This document shows, piece by piece, positions 25,759 to 35,065 of a DNA stretch of 64,000 bases. The position numbers were made by a program, and so were the translations under genes. The stretch comes from an uncultured Porphyromonadaceae bacterium. Lineage in GTDB: Bacteria; Bacteroidota; Bacteroidia; Bacteroidales; Muribaculaceae. The notes below the pieces were generated by a model. That model was given only the letters and a program-made list of their open reading frames with translations. It was not told the DNA's origin and made no database searches. The stretch spans positions 62,001-126,000 of the forward strand of contig UQUV01000002.1 of NCBI GenBank assembly GCA_900544305.1, written 5' to 3'. Each line of letters begins with the position of its first letter. Positions within the stretch are counted from its first letter, which is position 1.

Positions 25759-27210
25759 TTAAAGAATAACTTTCTTTACAACCGGAGCACCGTTTACAAC
25801 AGCCTTAACGATGTACAAGCCATTAGCCGGAGCAGCTACTTCAGAAGCATTGTGAACTTCAGCAACCTTTTGACCAGCTACGTTGTAAACTTCGATTGAT
25901 TCAGCAACTTCGCTAACTGCGATAACGTCACCGTTAACGCGGATAGTAGCGTTGGCAACTACATTGTCAGCTACGCTTGCGTTAGGATTGTAACCTTCTT
26001 CAGCGATGCGGTAAACACCCATACCGTTGTAGCACTTGAATGTTACCAAAAGCATAGCGTTCTTGCCGTTAGCATCCGGATCAAGAGCAATAGTGCTCAA
26101 ACCGTGAAAACGTGTACCAGTATCTGGTTCATGTCCAAGTCCGTCGGCAGGAACCAACCACAATTGTTTCATTGAAGGCATTGAGAATGATTCGTCAACC
26201 AATGTTACAACTGCCTGACAAGAGTGAGGTGCATCGTATTGACCTTCAGAGAATACAAAAATGTTCTGATCGCCTACATGACCTTCAGCAACACCATTTG
26301 TCCCAGAAGCAGGAATAGTTATCCCCTCGACAAGAACTTCACCGGTATCCGGATCCTTCTGCTCTGGCAGTACTTTTGCAAAAGAATCCACCATTGCACC
26401 GTCTGAGCTATATGTAGTCGGAAGAGTTGTAAAGCCATCGATATAGTACATAAACACTTCACCATTTGCACTGCCGTCCTTCACTTGTTTCAAAACCGTA
26501 CCATAGCTGAAATTAAGAGTACTACCTTCAGCTGGCATAGGATAAGCCTCAGTCATTGCTTGGAATGGCATACCTGATGCCCACGCAGCTCTCCATGCTG
26601 TTTCACCTTGACTACGAGTCCACGCAAACACATGAGCATTATCTTGTGCAGAAGATGCCGCCATAATAGTGGCACCAGCATTAACACCTGTCAAGTCACC
26701 TACAACGTCGCAGTAGTCAACACGACCCGTACCTCCTAAAAACAACAAATCACCGACAGAAGTCAATTCTCCTGTCTCAAGGTTACAAGTGTAAAGAGCC
26801 AAGCCTCCGGCACCGTCGCTGTTTGCGCTATAAGAAGCAACATAGAAGTTTCCGTATTCATCGAAACCTACCTGGTTGGCAGCCAATGTTCCGGCATAAG
26901 CTTCGCCGTTCAACTTCAAATCCAAAGAGCCAAGATATTCTCCTGTTTCAACCGAGTATTTCTCAATTGTTGCTACATCACCTGACAAACCAACATATAC
27001 AACTTTACCGTCAGTTGTCGCTGTACGAGCACTGGTTGAAGCAATCTTGCTTGCAAGATATTCGTCCGTAGTGTGGAAACGGTCAAACACCCAAAGGTTT
27101 TCACAAGTGTAGCCATTCTTAGGTTCGTAAGTCTGACCATCAGTTGCTGCGAAAGCCGTAGAAGCGAGCATCAAAACTGATGCAGAAAGTAAAAATTTCT
27201 TCATAGTCAA
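25759..27210 (-). CDS. Secreted protein with T9SS type A sorting domain, unknown function
   Basis: 483 residues: signal peptide (ending AFA, about 1-22), a body with repeated beta-propeller-like segments (GKVVYVGLSGDVATIEKYSV, VGFDEYGNFYVASYSANS, GGLALYTCNLETGELTSVG) and a C-terminal sorting domain (about 415-483, IEVYNVAGQKVAEVHNASEV ... NGLYIVKAVVNGAPVVKKVIL). It lies downstream of the GHL10/SusCD locus with its own promoter and terminator. The segment KCYNGMGVYRI resembles KCYNGKGIFRF in the PKD lipoprotein at 30303-32003, so the two may share a fold. No catalytic motif recognised. Confidence 0.85.
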   Translation of the reverse strand: MTMKKFLLSASVLMLASTAFAATDGQTYEPKNGYTCENLWVFDRFHTTDEYLASKIASTSARTATTDGKVVYVGLSGDVATIEKYSVETGEYLGSLDLKLNGEAYAGTLAANQVGFDEYGNFYVASYSANSDGAGGLALYTCNLETGELTSVGDLLFLGGTGRVDYCDVVGDLTGVNAGATIMAASSAQDNAHVFAWTRSQGETAWRAAWASGMPFQAMTEAYPMPAEGSTLNFSYGTVLKQVKDGSANGEVFMYYIDGFTTLPTTYSSDGAMVDSFAKVLPEQKDPDTGEVLVEGITIPASGTNGVAEGHVGDQNIFVFSEGQYDAPHSCQAVVTLVDESFSMPSMKQLWLVPADGLGHEPDTGTRFHGLSTIALDPDANGKNAMLLVTFKCYNGMGVYRIAEEGYNPNASVADNVVANATIRVNGDVIAVSEVAESIEVYNVAGQKVAEVHNASEVAAPANGLYIVKAVVNGAPVVKKVIL

Positions 27211-27258
27211 AATAGTTTTAAGTTAATTATTTGTTTGGGATATTTTTCATATCCACCG

Positions 27259-27289
27259 TAAAGTTACGCAGTTTTTATTCTCACGCAAA
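27259..27289 (-). promoter_or_regulatory. Promoter of the T9SS-secreted protein gene
   Basis: TTTG (27286-27289) - 19 nt - TAACTTTA (27259-27266) on the minus strand; -33 exact and -7 with one mismatch. Leader about 40-50 nt. Confidence 0.7.
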
Positions 27290-27414
27290 ATTTTCGTGTA
27301 AAAATATTGTTTAAAACATTAAAAATATATTTCACCAAATTATTATCTGCCCTACAGCAGAATTTATAGGCAGGTTCACCACTTTGAAAGCCTTCTGCCA
27401 CTGAAAAAAGAATA

Positions 27415-27463
27415 CAGGCTGAAGAATCCGAAGCGGTATGCCGCCTGCAAATTCATCAGCCTG
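27415..27463 (-). terminator. Terminator after the GHL10 glycosidase gene
   Basis: Outer stem CAGGCTGA/TCAGCCTG, extended by GAAT/ATTC with one opposing mismatch, enclosing a second small hairpin GCGG/CCGC. On the minus strand it is followed by TATTCTTTTTT. It ends the SusCD locus transcript. Confidence 0.8.
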
Positions 27464-27493
27464 CTACATATTATATATACCAGAAGGGCAGTA

Positions 27494-30202
27494 TCAACAA
27501 GTCATTTTCAAGGTCTTCACGGAACCGTCGGAAAGGCGCACTGAAACCAGGTAGACACCCGTACTCAAATCCGAGAACCGCACTTCGCCGGCAGCATCCG
27601 TAGTCGTTGTCAGCAGCAGTTTGCCATCCACTGAATACAGGCTGACCTCCAAACCGGCCTGACCGGCAACCAAAGTCGGCACTTCGCCTCCGCGGATATA
27701 AATGGATTCGGCAGCCACGTCAGTCACTCCCGCCTCAGCACTGTAGACAAACGAAGAAACGATCCAGTCGGATGTTGCCGTCTTACCGTCATCACCGATA
27801 TAGGAAACATTGGCACGCACGTAATAGGTTGTGCCGTCTTTCATATAGGAAGAACCGACTTTCAGTTCAGACAATTCTCGAGTCTCAAACTGGAAGCCCG
27901 AGAAAGAACCGGCGTATGACGTACGAGCCGGGAAAGAACTGGAAGCACTGATCCAAACCGTACACAAGGTCACACCCGGCTGCGGCTTCACCTGAATTTT
28001 CGAATTGCTGTAGAGCGTTACGCCTTCGGTAGCCGGATTGACAAATTCGGGAGCAGCGGCAGGCATTACCTTTACCGTAAACTCGACAACGGAACTTTTG
28101 AAAGCAATGCCATCCACTTCAGCCGACACCTGTAAATAGTAGGTTGTACCGCCACACAATACATATTGAGGAATCTGGAAGGAAGAAGCGGTAGCATCCG
28201 TTTCATAAACCACATCCGACATGTCAATTTGGGAAGACACCTGAACATGATAGGTAACATCACCCAAGGCCGTCCATTCTACCGTCAGATTGTCGTCACA
28301 GCCCGTAGCACCGTTTTCCGGAGAAATCACACGGAACGCGTCTACCGAAAATGAATTAATGTCAGAAGCCACATCCTCCGAATTGTTCTGACGGGCAATC
28401 ACCTTCCAATAGTAGGTCTTGTCGGCCTCGAAGGCATACACGTCGACCGACGGGATGTAATTGGCTTCCACTTCCTTTCGGGCCAAAACATTTTTCATTT
28501 CGGCATCGTCGGAAACGACGATTTCATAAACCGACGACGAACCGTCCCAACGGAAGTTGAATACGCCCGGAGCCTTTTCGCCCTGAACCGGGAATGTCGG
28601 AGTCGGCTTCACAGCTGTTTCTACCGGCTGGCCTACGAAGAAGGCACTGTACTCGTTACCGTAACGGTCGAGAATAGCCACGGCATAATTGTAGTTGTCC
28701 AAATCAGCCTCGGCGATGCCGAAACCGGGGTAATCGGCCTCAGCGTCAGGAATTTCATACATATTATCGTAGCATACAATGTGCAGATATTCCGCTTCCT
28801 TCCGGAAAGTATTTGTGTCGACCGACTTCGGAACGAAATAAATGGCATAGCGCACGTTTTCCGGTCCGTCCCACGACAATGTTCTGCCGTTACGCTGCAA
28901 ATTGCTGACAGCGCCGGGACATTCTGCCGGCATCCAAGTAACAGCCGGAGTCAACGAATTCGATTGAAACACATAATTACGCAAATAATTCATCAGGTAC
29001 AGGTATTTATAATCTCCAGGGACAGACAAATCGTATCCACGACGCGTACTCAATGATTTCCAAGGAAAATATACCGTACCCGGAGCACCCATCGTGTCAG
29101 AAGTTCGAGTCAAATCAATTTGGTCAAGGAACTCTGAAAACAAAGCCTGAGTACTAGCTGTATTGGAGAGATCCTGACTGATATAGCAATGACGATTGTA
29201 TTTGGCCGTCACTTCGTACCACCACGGTGTAATCAGTCCGTAGTCAGCGTTCGTATTACCAATCCGCCAATACACCTGTGGCGAAATGAAGTCAATCGAG
29301 CCTTCGCTGATCCACGCCATCGGGTCAGAACAAATTCCATTGTACTGCCAGTCGCTGCCCGGACAGGGAGTGACCCCGTATTTTGCAGCTACGTCCGCGT
29401 TGCTACAAGCCACACCGGCAGGACTGATACCGAAACGCACCCAAGGTTTTGTCGACTTGATATAGTTGTTCACCTTGCGCACCATATCGTTGACATGCTC
29501 GCGACGCCAGTCAAGCTGGCTCAATGTTCCGCCCTCTTCCTTGTAGGCGGCATAATCCTCCGCATCATACGATTCAGGCAGACCGTTCTGATAGAAATAG
29601 TCGTCGAACACGATGCCGTCCACATCATACTTGTCCATGATGTCGGCAATCACATCCACGATACGCTGTTTCACTTCCGGAAGTGCCGGATTGAGGATCG
29701 TCCAGGTGCGTTCCGAGGTTGTCCATTTGAGCAACCATTCCGGGTGGCTGTTTTCATAGTTCTTGTCACCACCATTCTGTCCCCAGCCTTCATAGTAGGC
29801 GGAGTTCTGATAGCGGTAAGGGTTCAGCCACGCATAAACTTCCAGACCACGCTTGTGAGCCTCTTCCAGCAAGAAGGCAAACGGGTCGAAAGCCGGAGCT
29901 ACACCGCGAGTTCCCGAAACATAGCTCGACCATGGCTCGTATTTGGAATCATACATGGCATCGCACATGGTACGAACATGATAATAGATTGTAGTGAAAT
30001 TATTTCGCTGCAATGAATCAAGATTAGTGCAACAAAGTCGTTTCATTGCTTCAGCATTTGATGCAGTAATCTTACCCGAAGGCCAGTCGGCAACATAGGC
30101 CGACATCCACACCGCACGGTGTTCGCGCTTTTGCGCTGCCGCCTGCGGCAAGCAGCAAAACATCAGCATTGCGATAATCGAAAGTTGGAATATTTTTCTC
30201 AT
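27494..30202 (-). CDS. Secreted family 10-like (GHL10) glycosyl hydrolase with T9SS sorting domain
   Basis: 902 residues from the ATG at 30202 (signal peptide MRKIFQLSIIAMLMFCCL...AAAQ). The GHL10 TIM-barrel domain covers about 25-370: REHRAVWMSAYVADWP, TTIYYHVRTMCDAMY, GLEVYAWLNPYRY, VDGIVFDDYFYQNG, FGISPAGVA, FISPQVYW. Then come three beta-sandwich (Fn3-like) domains and a sorting domain (about 825-902, VSLYSVDGKLLLTTTTDAAGEV ... STGVYLVSVRLSDGSVKTLKM). The E. coli relative DigH cuts peptidoglycan glycans lacking stem peptides; whether this one does is unknown. Fifth gene of the susC-led locus. Confidence 0.9.
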   Translation of the reverse strand: MRKIFQLSIIAMLMFCCLPQAAAQKREHRAVWMSAYVADWPSGKITASNAEAMKRLCCTNLDSLQRNNFTTIYYHVRTMCDAMYDSKYEPWSSYVSGTRGVAPAFDPFAFLLEEAHKRGLEVYAWLNPYRYQNSAYYEGWGQNGGDKNYENSHPEWLLKWTTSERTWTILNPALPEVKQRIVDVIADIMDKYDVDGIVFDDYFYQNGLPESYDAEDYAAYKEEGGTLSQLDWRREHVNDMVRKVNNYIKSTKPWVRFGISPAGVACSNADVAAKYGVTPCPGSDWQYNGICSDPMAWISEGSIDFISPQVYWRIGNTNADYGLITPWWYEVTAKYNRHCYISQDLSNTASTQALFSEFLDQIDLTRTSDTMGAPGTVYFPWKSLSTRRGYDLSVPGDYKYLYLMNYLRNYVFQSNSLTPAVTWMPAECPGAVSNLQRNGRTLSWDGPENVRYAIYFVPKSVDTNTFRKEAEYLHIVCYDNMYEIPDAEADYPGFGIAEADLDNYNYAVAILDRYGNEYSAFFVGQPVETAVKPTPTFPVQGEKAPGVFNFRWDGSSSVYEIVVSDDAEMKNVLARKEVEANYIPSVDVYAFEADKTYYWKVIARQNNSEDVASDINSFSVDAFRVISPENGATGCDDNLTVEWTALGDVTYHVQVSSQIDMSDVVYETDATASSFQIPQYVLCGGTTYYLQVSAEVDGIAFKSSVVEFTVKVMPAAAPEFVNPATEGVTLYSNSKIQVKPQPGVTLCTVWISASSSFPARTSYAGSFSGFQFETRELSELKVGSSYMKDGTTYYVRANVSYIGDDGKTATSDWIVSSFVYSAEAGVTDVAAESIYIRGGEVPTLVAGQAGLEVSLYSVDGKLLLTTTTDAAGEVRFSDLSTGVYLVSVRLSDGSVKTLKMTC

Positions 30203-30222
30203 AATTTGATTTTCTAAAATGA

Positions 30223-30267
30223 CAATAGCTGTCCCCATCTGCATGAACAAACAAGAAACAGCTATTG
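30223..30267 (-). other. Intercistronic hairpin in the SusCD locus
   Basis: CAATAGCTGT / ACAGCTATTG, a perfect 10-bp stem with a 25-nt loop between the PKD lipoprotein and GHL10 genes. No T-run follows, so it looks more like an RNA-stability or partial attenuation element than a full terminator. Confidence 0.55.
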
Positions 30268-30302
30268 ATTTTAACAATTATCTTACTATCTAAGCGTCAC
30301 GT

Positions 30303-32003
30303 TTAGAAAAGTTTGGATTTAGCATCATTAATTGTGATACCCAAAATCTTGTCCGCACAGTTTTCAACATTGACAATCGTCTTGGAAGTCGGGTCGTAGT
30401 ATTTCAAACCAGTCTGGTAAGAAGATGAATCCTTAGCATCCTTGTTGAAACCGAAATATACATAACCGGTTTCCTCATCAACTGCCATCTGTGTTACATA
30501 AACACCTTCCGCATCAGTTGCATTGATTGGGTCAGCATCCATCTTGATTTGTTTTGTAAAGGCAGTACCCGAAAGAGCTACACCGTCAGCCGGCAGCGGA
30601 TATTCATAGAAACCGGCGTCAGTCTTCGTACGCCATACGTAGAGGGCATTGCGAGATTCGTCCAAAGTAAAGCCCTTCAAGTCGACGGAATTCAGCACGA
30701 TTTCGTTAGGAATACCCGGAGCATCGTTGTAGGAAGAATAGATGTCTGTTGCCTTAAAGCGGAAGATACCCTTACCGTTGTAGCACTTGCCCCACCAGTA
30801 AGTATCCTTGGAATCCTTGAGTATTGTTGTGCTGATAGCACCGTAGGCAAGACCCTTATTGAAATAGCCCAGGTTATCGTTCTTCACCAGATAGTCGCTC
30901 TTTTCAGTAGCACCGCGAGTTGACAAAGCCATCTTGCGGATACCGGTGTTACGGTCAGTGTAAATCAAGTTGCTGCCGTCGACAGTTCCGAAGAACGGGT
31001 CGTTGAAGGCTGTCTGGCCGACATTGGTTACGAACAAGTTGGTTGACTTGCCGTCAGCGCTCATTACATTAATCTCACCATCGCCGTTCACACCGTTTTC
31101 ATCGTTGATGTAAGTGTACTGCTTGCCGGCATCGAGAATGTAAATCCATCCTTCGTTCTCGCCTTCAGCATTAGGAATGGAAGCAAATACCAAATTGAAA
31201 GGCATTGTACCGCTCTTGACACCCATATCGAACGGAAGGTTCTTTGTTCCGGCAGGAACTTTTGTCGGGTCGATAAGTTTCAACGCCTTGATGTTGCCGT
31301 CCAATGCAGCATAGTAAAGCGTCTTGCACTCGTAAGGAGCACCTACTTGAACATTTACGTAAGAATCCTCCAACTGACGGTTTTCACCATCTGTGTCAAA
31401 CCATGTCTGGAGAGTGATGCGCTGAGAACCGATATTGCGGAATTTCAGCTTACCCGGATATTCCACATTACCGTTTTCATCGGCATAACCGACAAACTGA
31501 GTCATTTCCTCACCGGCTTCGTTGGTAGTTCCTTCCGGGAATGTCCATACGTATTTCACTTTCAAGTTTTCAGGATTCGGCAGGAAGATGTCGAAATCAA
31601 CCGTCACATCATTGATAGTCAACACATCGGCACTTTGAGATTTTACAGAAAGCACCGGAGCGATATCGTAGATCATGATGGGATATGTGCATGAACCAAC
31701 ACCTTCAACGGTCAGTTTCACCTGATAAGTACCGGCTTTTGCATACTTGTGAATAGGATTGGCTTCGTTAGAAGTTATTCCGTCACCAAAATCCCAAGTC
31801 ACATTACCGGTTTTGGCAGAAGTGTTGGTAAACTGAATTTCAGAAACGACATAATAGTCGAGAATGTATTCATCGCCTGCAACAGCATAAATGAAGTCAA
31901 CATCTTTCGACGGGAAATCCACATAGTCAGGATCCTTCTCGATACAAGATGTAAACAACACAACCAATGTTGCAATAAGACCTATATTTCTTAGTAGTTT
32001 CAT
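30303..32003 (-). CDS. PKD-domain surface lipoprotein of the SusCD locus
   Basis: 566 residues from ATG 32003 (five codons after an alternative ATG). Lipobox TSC near residue 20, preceded by LIATLVVLF; after the Cys come acidic residues (IEKDPDYVD), as in surface-exposed lipoproteins of Bacteroidetes. A PKD domain (about 45-115, VTWDFGDGITSNEANPIHKYAKAGTYQVKLTV) precedes a larger beta-rich region with propeller-like repeats (GWIYILDAGKQYTYIND, NLIYTDRNTGIRKMAL, KCYNGKGIFRF, GYVYFGFNKDA). It occupies the place of SusE/SusF and probably binds glycan. 14 bp after the preceding gene. Confidence 0.82.
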   Translation of the reverse strand: MKLLRNIGLIATLVVLFTSCIEKDPDYVDFPSKDVDFIYAVAGDEYILDYYVVSEIQFTNTSAKTGNVTWDFGDGITSNEANPIHKYAKAGTYQVKLTVEGVGSCTYPIMIYDIAPVLSVKSQSADVLTINDVTVDFDIFLPNPENLKVKYVWTFPEGTTNEAGEEMTQFVGYADENGNVEYPGKLKFRNIGSQRITLQTWFDTDGENRQLEDSYVNVQVGAPYECKTLYYAALDGNIKALKLIDPTKVPAGTKNLPFDMGVKSGTMPFNLVFASIPNAEGENEGWIYILDAGKQYTYINDENGVNGDGEINVMSADGKSTNLFVTNVGQTAFNDPFFGTVDGSNLIYTDRNTGIRKMALSTRGATEKSDYLVKNDNLGYFNKGLAYGAISTTILKDSKDTYWWGKCYNGKGIFRFKATDIYSSYNDAPGIPNEIVLNSVDLKGFTLDESRNALYVWRTKTDAGFYEYPLPADGVALSGTAFTKQIKMDADPINATDAEGVYVTQMAVDEETGYVYFGFNKDAKDSSSYQTGLKYYDPTSKTIVNVENCADKILGITINDAKSKLF

Positions 32004-32017
32004 TTGAGTTAGCATTA

Positions 32018-33121
32018 TTAGTTAAGTGTCACTTCCATTTTGTCTGTAGTATAGCCCACATTGCCGACAGTATCAACCACCTTGAAGGTTACACCAAGAG
32101 TGTAAGAACGTGAGTAGTTGACAGTGTAGACTTTCTCAGCAGAATCGTAAATCCATGCCGTAAACGGAATCAAAGAAATCAAGTCCTTGAACAACGGCAT
32201 ATAGTTGGAACGAACAGCCGTCACAGGGCCACCGACATTGTCATCATAACGGCAGAACACCCATGGTGAAGATTCGTACACATCGTAGAGCGTTACTCCT
32301 TCCGGTGCCTGGTCGTTCAAACCGATTTCATGATAGACTGTCACACCGTTCTCAATTGTCACATAATACTTACCGACAACATTGAATTGAGTAGTAGGAT
32401 TACCGGCACCGTCCATCTTGTAGATTTTAGTATACCAGACATCACTCTTTTCTGCCACATCGGCCGTTGCCAGCCCGTTCAATTCGCCGTTGGTGTTCAA
32501 CTGCGGATATTTGGCAATCACGCTGTTGATCTGGTCAACCGTAAAATCGTAATTTACATAAACGTGACGGAGGTCATTGTAGTAGAGACTGTCCTTTGTC
32601 AGATAGTCGATAACCTTGTTCGTAAATTCCTCTTCAAAACCATCAGGGAAATACTGATCGAATTTTGCCTGATCCCATGTTCCGATGTTTGACCACGTAA
32701 GGGATTTCAATGTCTGAGAAGTCGGGAACTTGGCATTGATTTCAAATTCATAGCCGTTGAACACAGCCTGCTCGTGAGGGAATGTAGCGATCACCTGCGA
32801 AGCACGTACAGTATCAACATTTGCCACTGTCTGCGTGTAGGCGAGACTCGAAGTAAGCTTCAATGTCACTGCCGCTGACTCCGACTGAGAAACAAGCGCC
32901 CAAACTTCCGACTGCTTCGGAGTGTGCTCCTTGTCCGTATAATATTTTCCTTTGAAAGAAACACTGTCGCCGGCATTTGCTACGGTACTACCCAATTCCC
33001 ATGACACTGTCGGTACTGCCTGCCCCGGAGTCATAATTTCATTGAACGGGTCATGGACAGCACATGACGACATTGCCAACATTGCCACAGCTACTGTTCC
33101 TAATTTATATTGCAATTTCAT
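32018..33121 (-). CDS. SusE-position lipoprotein, unknown function
   Basis: 367 residues with lipobox MSSC (Cys near 20) followed by AVHDPFNEIM. The mature protein is beta-rich, with one likely Ig-like N-domain (about 40-135, VSWELGSTVANAGDSVSFKGKYYTD). I do not recognise the family. Encoded between susD (21 bp) and the PKD lipoprotein (14 bp), it is probably a glycan-binding partner of the SusCD complex on the cell surface. Confidence 0.75.
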   Translation of the reverse strand: MKLQYKLGTVAVAMLAMSSCAVHDPFNEIMTPGQAVPTVSWELGSTVANAGDSVSFKGKYYTDKEHTPKQSEVWALVSQSESAAVTLKLTSSLAYTQTVANVDTVRASQVIATFPHEQAVFNGYEFEINAKFPTSQTLKSLTWSNIGTWDQAKFDQYFPDGFEEEFTNKVIDYLTKDSLYYNDLRHVYVNYDFTVDQINSVIAKYPQLNTNGELNGLATADVAEKSDVWYTKIYKMDGAGNPTTQFNVVGKYYVTIENGVTVYHEIGLNDQAPEGVTLYDVYESSPWVFCRYDDNVGGPVTAVRSNYMPLFKDLISLIPFTAWIYDSAEKVYTVNYSRSYTLGVTFKVVDTVGNVGYTTDKMEVTLN

Positions 33122-33142
33122 AACTTTTTTCTTTGTTTAAAA

Positions 33143-35050
33143 TTATTCTTGAGTCAATGAAGTACGTACACCGGCCTCTTCAGCCCAAATCATCGGTTTG
33201 CGCAACCATTCGTGGTTTTTGTAAGCACCGAGACGTTCCAACTCAGCACGGTTGTATTTTTCTTCCGTTTCAGGGTCGTAATTGATACGTTGAATCCAAG
33301 TATTTTCCTTCTGAGCGTCGGTCAGACCGTCAACCCAATACGGAGCATACAAGTTGTACGGACGGCGGAGACCCGGATAGATGATTTCCTTGTTAGCACC
33401 GATACCGTAGTTGTTGCGGTTGTTGCTGTAGTGGTAGCGACGCATGTCAGTCCACTGTTCCGGCTGCATGTACATGGCCACATACTTCTGCATCATCAGG
33501 TCGCTCAACGTATATTCGGATTCGTTAAAGAACCAATGGTGATTACCCGGAGTTGACGGATCGGTCACTCCTTTAACTGGCATAGCCAATTCATTTTCCT
33601 GATCTTTGTCATCAAGAAAGGCATCTACGATAGCGTTCCAACGAGCCTGAGAATAGGTGAACACACCTTCCTGACTGTCGCGAGTATCGATTTTCTGGAA
33701 ATTGCCTGTAGCCAATACGTTACCCGGATACATGACATTAGGATATTTCTTCTGGAAGGCTTCCAAGTGACGCTGAATGTTGGCACGTGTAGCCTCTTTT
33801 GCCAAACGGCAAGCTTCTGACTTGTTACCCATCCAATATTGTGCTTCAGCCTGAATGAAGTAAAGTTCTTCCATTGTAAAGATAGGCACGTAAGCGTCAA
33901 CTGAACCTGCGTAGGCACCTGAATACAAATCAGGATAGTCGGAAGTCTTGTAAGATGTACCGGCACCGATATTGTTTTCCAACCAGCGGAGTTTTACAAT
34001 CGAAGCAGAACTTGTTGCAGAAGTAGGACCCGTACGAGGTTTGAAAAGCAAAATGGCACGAGGGTCATCGGCATAACCACGCAGAAGCACAAAACTTCCA
34101 GATTTAGCTGCATCATTTTTGTTAAACACACCGAAGCAGTTTTCCATCAAGAATTTTGAAGGAACAGCGTCTGTCAGCAAGTTAGCACGTGATTCCCATG
34201 CATTGATAACCGGCTGAGCGTCGCTCCAAGGAGAGTTCTGCTGCATTGTACCGCCATCGAAATTGTAACGCGGTTCGCTGCCAAAGAATGTTCCGTACAT
34301 CGGGTCAGCCTGCCAGATTTCAATTGCCTTACCTGCAGCATCGTAGATAGCCTTACAAGTTTCTGATGAAGTGTTCACGTTAGGAATATTACGGAGAAGG
34401 ATACGAGCCTTCACAGCATAAACCAAACCTTTCCACTTGTTCAAGTCACCGGCATACACACGGTCTTGCTTGATAGTGATATTCTGGTTACCAGGAGCCT
34501 GTGTATAAGCAGGATTTTCGAAATCCTTAATTAAAAGGTCTGCTTCTTCGAGCATCCACTTGTAGATACTTGCCTGAGTATCGTATGTCGGAGAATTTGA
34601 CTTATAGGCATTTGAACGAGGCATATCGCCGAATGCATCAGTAGTCATCTGAGTAGACAACAGACGGATAGCACGGGCAATCAATGTATAGTTCGGAGAA
34701 TTTACCTCTTCGGCATTCTTGATCAATTCATTGATGTTTGCACCAATATCATAGAAGTGACGGCGCCATTGCGGGTGACGGTTCATTGTCAGGAATTCCC
34801 AACCACTCTTATAAGCGTAGGAACCAGTCTGTGACTTACCTGTTGTAGTCAAACACTGCGATAGGTAAATGTAATATTCAGCATGGTCATAATTTGTCTG
34901 CGCAGCATAGTAAACAATGACCGGCAATCCCACTTCAGCCGTGATGCTGGCTGCCTTGTCGGGATTTTCATTATCATCGAGCATATCAACGCAACTGGTA
35001 CCAGTGATACCCAGCAGCAATGACATCGCTATTAATTTCAATTTGTTCAT
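33143..35050 (-). CDS. SusD/RagB family nutrient-binding outer-membrane lipoprotein
   Basis: 635 residues: lipobox GTSC (Cys20) followed by VDMLDDNENPD, then the SusD alpha-helical TPR core (NINELIKNAEE, IARAIRLLSTQMTTDAFGDMP, EEADLLIKDFENPAY, LVYAVKARILLRN) and the large middle/C-terminal SusD domain (FTMEELYFIQAEAQYWMGNKSEA, LMMQKYVAMYMQPEQWTDMRRYHY). It covers the SusC pore and binds the imported glycan or peptide. It follows susC by 15 bp. Confidence 0.95.
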   Translation of the reverse strand: MNKLKLIAMSLLLGITGTSCVDMLDDNENPDKAASITAEVGLPVIVYYAAQTNYDHAEYYIYLSQCLTTTGKSQTGSYAYKSGWEFLTMNRHPQWRRHFYDIGANINELIKNAEEVNSPNYTLIARAIRLLSTQMTTDAFGDMPRSNAYKSNSPTYDTQASIYKWMLEEADLLIKDFENPAYTQAPGNQNITIKQDRVYAGDLNKWKGLVYAVKARILLRNIPNVNTSSETCKAIYDAAGKAIEIWQADPMYGTFFGSEPRYNFDGGTMQQNSPWSDAQPVINAWESRANLLTDAVPSKFLMENCFGVFNKNDAAKSGSFVLLRGYADDPRAILLFKPRTGPTSATSSASIVKLRWLENNIGAGTSYKTSDYPDLYSGAYAGSVDAYVPIFTMEELYFIQAEAQYWMGNKSEACRLAKEATRANIQRHLEAFQKKYPNVMYPGNVLATGNFQKIDTRDSQEGVFTYSQARWNAIVDAFLDDKDQENELAMPVKGVTDPSTPGNHHWFFNESEYTLSDLMMQKYVAMYMQPEQWTDMRRYHYSNNRNNYGIGANKEIIYPGLRRPYNLYAPYWVDGLTDAQKENTWIQRINYDPETEEKYNRAELERLGAYKNHEWLRKPMIWAEEAGVRTSLTQE

Positions 35051-35065
35051 ACGTTTTCCAGTTTT

